From Deinococcus ruber (GTDB lineage: Bacteria; Deinococcota; Deinococci; Deinococcales; Deinococcaceae): a DNA stretch of 53,951 nt. Location of the stretch: positions 1 through 53,951 of the forward strand of contig NZ_BMQL01000028.1 in the NCBI RefSeq assembly GCF_014648095.1, written 5' to 3'. Shown here piece after piece: positions 52,414-53,951 of this stretch (position 1 is its first letter; each line of letters opens with the position of its first letter). Under the pieces are notes generated by a model. That model saw only the letters and a program-made list of their open reading frames with translations. It was not told the DNA's origin and ran no database searches. The position numbers and the translations under genes were made by a program.

Positions 52414-52511
52414 GTTCGGGTGCTGGCCAACAGGAAACCGGACGAAGGTATCTTTCAGGAGCGGCACACCTGCCTGCTGCCGCTCCTGAAGACACGGCAC
52501 GGGAGATGAAG

Positions 52512-53813
52512 ATGATGTACAGACGCGTCGTTGGAGCGCTGGCCGGGCTGACCCTGCTGCTCAGTGCCTGCAATCAACAGGCCAGTCCTGTTTCAGTTCA
52601 GGCTCAGTCCATCGCGGCAAAGAGCGCCAAGCGCGGCCTCGCTTACGACCTTTCAACCACTGCCGATGTTTCTGCCCTGGCCCCCGGGGTGAGCTGGTGG
52701 TACAACTGGGGCACTTCGGCCAGTTCCGGCGCACCTCAGGACGCCAGTACGACCTACAGGATGGACTACGTGCCGATGCTCTGGAACGGCAACTTCGACA
52801 CCGTGGCTGCCGAAAATAAAATACGGGCGACTCCGAACGCCAGGTATCTGCTGGTGCTGAACGAACCCAACCTCACCGATCAGGCCAACCTGACACCGGC
52901 TCAGGCAGCCGATCTGTGGCCCAGATACGAGCAGGTCGCGGCAGATACCGGCGTCAGCCTGGTCGGGCCTGCCATGAACTGGGGCACCATGACCAGCTAT
53001 CAGGACCCGGTGGTGTGGCTCGACGCGTTTTATTCGGCCTACCGCGCCCGCAACGGCCGCGACCCGCGCATCGATTACCTGGCCTTTCACTGGTACGACT
53101 ACGGCCTCGCCGCACAGCTCGACCGCCTCAAAAAATATGGCAAGTCCCTGTGGGTCACTGAATTCTCCAACTGGCACAGCCAGAATGACGGCGCACAGAT
53201 CGACACACTCGCCAAACAGAAAGCCCAGATGTCGGATATGGTGGCGACCCTCGAATCACGCAGCGACGTGTTCCGCTATGCGTGGTTCACCGGACGCATG
53301 AGCAACGACACGCATGCCATCAGCCTGCTGGGAGCCAACGGCCAGCTGACCGAGCTGGGGCAGTATTACCTTTCGCTGCCGTACAGCGGTGCCCAGTCTG
53401 CCCCTGGCGGCTGCTCTTCCGTCAACGCTGCACAGGGCAAACCCGTCACCGCCTCGTCGAGTGAAAGCAGCGGCACTGCACCGGGCGCTGCGGTCGATGG
53501 CAATTCCTCGACCCGCTGGTCGAGTGCCTTCAGTGACCCGCAGTGGTTGCAGGTCGATCTGGGTGCGTCGCAGCAGATCTGTCAGATCGGACTGGCCTGG
53601 GAAGCGGCGTATGGCCGGGCATTTCAGATTCAGGTGTCCAGCGACGCGCTCAACTGGACGACCATCTTCTCGACAACCACCGGTACCGGCGGTACCCAGA
53701 CCCTGACACCGACCGTCGCTGCCTCAGGCCGGTATGTGCGGTTCTACGGCACCCAGCGTGCGACTGGATACGGCTACTCGTTCTACGAATTCAGGGTGTT
53801 CGGTCCATCCTGA
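52512..53813 (+). CDS. GH128-like endo-beta-1,3-glucanase with C-terminal discoidin domain, lipoprotein
   Basis: A 433-residue lipoprotein (lipobox LLLSAC). The catalytic domain (about 35-285) matches the glyco_hydro_cc/GH128 fold: RGLAYDLSTTADVSALAPGVSWWYNWG, YVPMLWNG, VLNEPNLTDQANLTP (acid/base Glu), DYLAFHWYDYG and LWVTEFSNWH (nucleophile Glu). A discoidin domain at the C-terminus (about 305-432) closely resembles the N-terminal one of the neighbouring protein. Start: GGGAG at 52501 favours ATG 52512 or 52515 over ATG 52506, which lies directly on it. It probably cleaves beta-1,3-glucan at the cell surface. It is 98 bp after the upstream gene, in the same unit. Confidence 0.87.
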   Translation: MMYRRVVGALAGLTLLLSACNQQASPVSVQAQSIAAKSAKRGLAYDLSTTADVSALAPGVSWWYNWGTSASSGAPQDASTTYRMDYVPMLWNGNFDTVAAENKIRATPNARYLLVLNEPNLTDQANLTPAQAADLWPRYEQVAADTGVSLVGPAMNWGTMTSYQDPVVWLDAFYSAYRARNGRDPRIDYLAFHWYDYGLAAQLDRLKKYGKSLWVTEFSNWHSQNDGAQIDTLAKQKAQMSDMVATLESRSDVFRYAWFTGRMSNDTHAISLLGANGQLTELGQYYLSLPYSGAQSAPGGCSSVNAAQGKPVTASSSESSGTAPGAAVDGNSSTRWSSAFSDPQWLQVDLGASQQICQIGLAWEAAYGRAFQIQVSSDALNWTTIFSTTTGTGGTQTLTPTVAASGRYVRFYGTQRATGYGYSFYEFRVFGPS

Positions 53814-53893
53814 GCACCGGCGCTGAAGGGAAGGTGCGCCCTGATTCAGGCCAGCTTCACCCTGTGACAGTATCGCAGCCGCAAAACCACCTC

Positions 53894-53951
53894 ATACGGA
53901 ATCGAATTAAAGATTAGAGCTCAGGCAGCGGGGAGCCAATGGAAGCTGGTG
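53894..53951 (-). repeat. Right copy of the 58-bp terminal inverted repeat
   Basis: The exact reverse complement of bases 3-60. It begins ATACGGAATCG 80 bp after the glucanase stop and reaches the last base of the window. The element it belongs to would extend rightward. No target-site duplication can be tested because only one side of each copy is visible. Confidence 0.85.

Noticed and set aside
1..53951. A composite transposon of 54 kb.
   Set aside because: Only 58 bp of each end is visible, no transposase is present and no target duplication can be seen, so a contig broken at a repeat explains the data equally well.

Overview
The window is high-GC bacterial DNA, most likely from the genus Deinococcus. 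This is an inference from composition, from several promoters placed for leaderless transcripts (a TANNNT box about 6-8 nt before an ATG), and from the gene families present; there is no rRNA or marker gene to prove it. Both ends carry the same 58-bp sequence in inverted orientation (3-60 and 53894-53951). The left copy cuts off the 5' end of a response-regulator gene. The window therefore looks like a chromosomal or plasmid segment bounded by two copies of one repeat, probably an insertion sequence, whose transposase lies outside.

Region 1 (60-23972) is a stress and redox region. After a truncated response regulator and its intact histidine kinase come three loci with the same plan: NAD(P)-binding reductases transcribed divergently from a small repressor. 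Locus A (2338-6343) has a methyltransferase, two NmrA-like genes (one with an in-frame amber stop), a remnant of a third, and a TetR regulator. Locus B (18041-21062) has three NmrA-like genes and an HxlR regulator. Locus C (21322-23972) has a quinone-oxidoreductase-like protein, an SDR and a second TetR. Between A and B lie a GH43 lipoprotein, two small exported proteins, an alpha/beta hydrolase, a peroxiredoxin fused to a cold-shock domain, a MerA-like flavoprotein, a GNAT acetyltransferase, and a pair of CorC/HlyC-type DUF21-CBS membrane proteins.

Region 2 (24222-38512) is the strongest candidate for an undescribed system: a compact catabolic island of 13 genes. From one 280-bp control region, two operons run outward. 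The leftward operon encodes an M24 peptidase, a periplasmic peptide-binding protein, two Dpp/Opp-type permeases, an XRE-cupin regulator and an M29 aminopeptidase. The rightward operon encodes a paralogous M24 peptidase, a third M24 peptidase, a class V PLP enzyme, a DAO-type flavoenzyme and a DUF3830 protein. A third unit converges on it and encodes a ThDP enzyme and a cyclase-family hydrolase. A perfect ATTGAAC-TTT-GTTCAAT palindrome sits just upstream of one promoter, and its half-site occupies the same place at the other. The plausible logic is uptake of a peptide-like compound, stepwise aminopeptidase cleavage, then oxidation or decarboxylation of an unusual amino acid. No transporter ATPase is encoded here.

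Region 3 (38513-48691) holds an intact FdhA-like zinc alcohol dehydrogenase, a membrane-SRPBCC protein, a second zinc dehydrogenase broken by an in-frame amber codon, a PAS-PAS-GAF-GGDEF-EAL protein, a MOSC protein, a GyrI-like protein and a CaCA cation exchanger.

Region 4 (48866-53813) is a polysaccharide locus: a LacI regulator, two near-identical operators (one a perfect 20-bp palindrome), a lipoprotein with an N-terminal discoidin domain and a long repetitive region, and a GH128-like lipoprotein with a very similar discoidin domain at its C-terminus. No tRNA, rRNA, CRISPR array or internal transposase was found.
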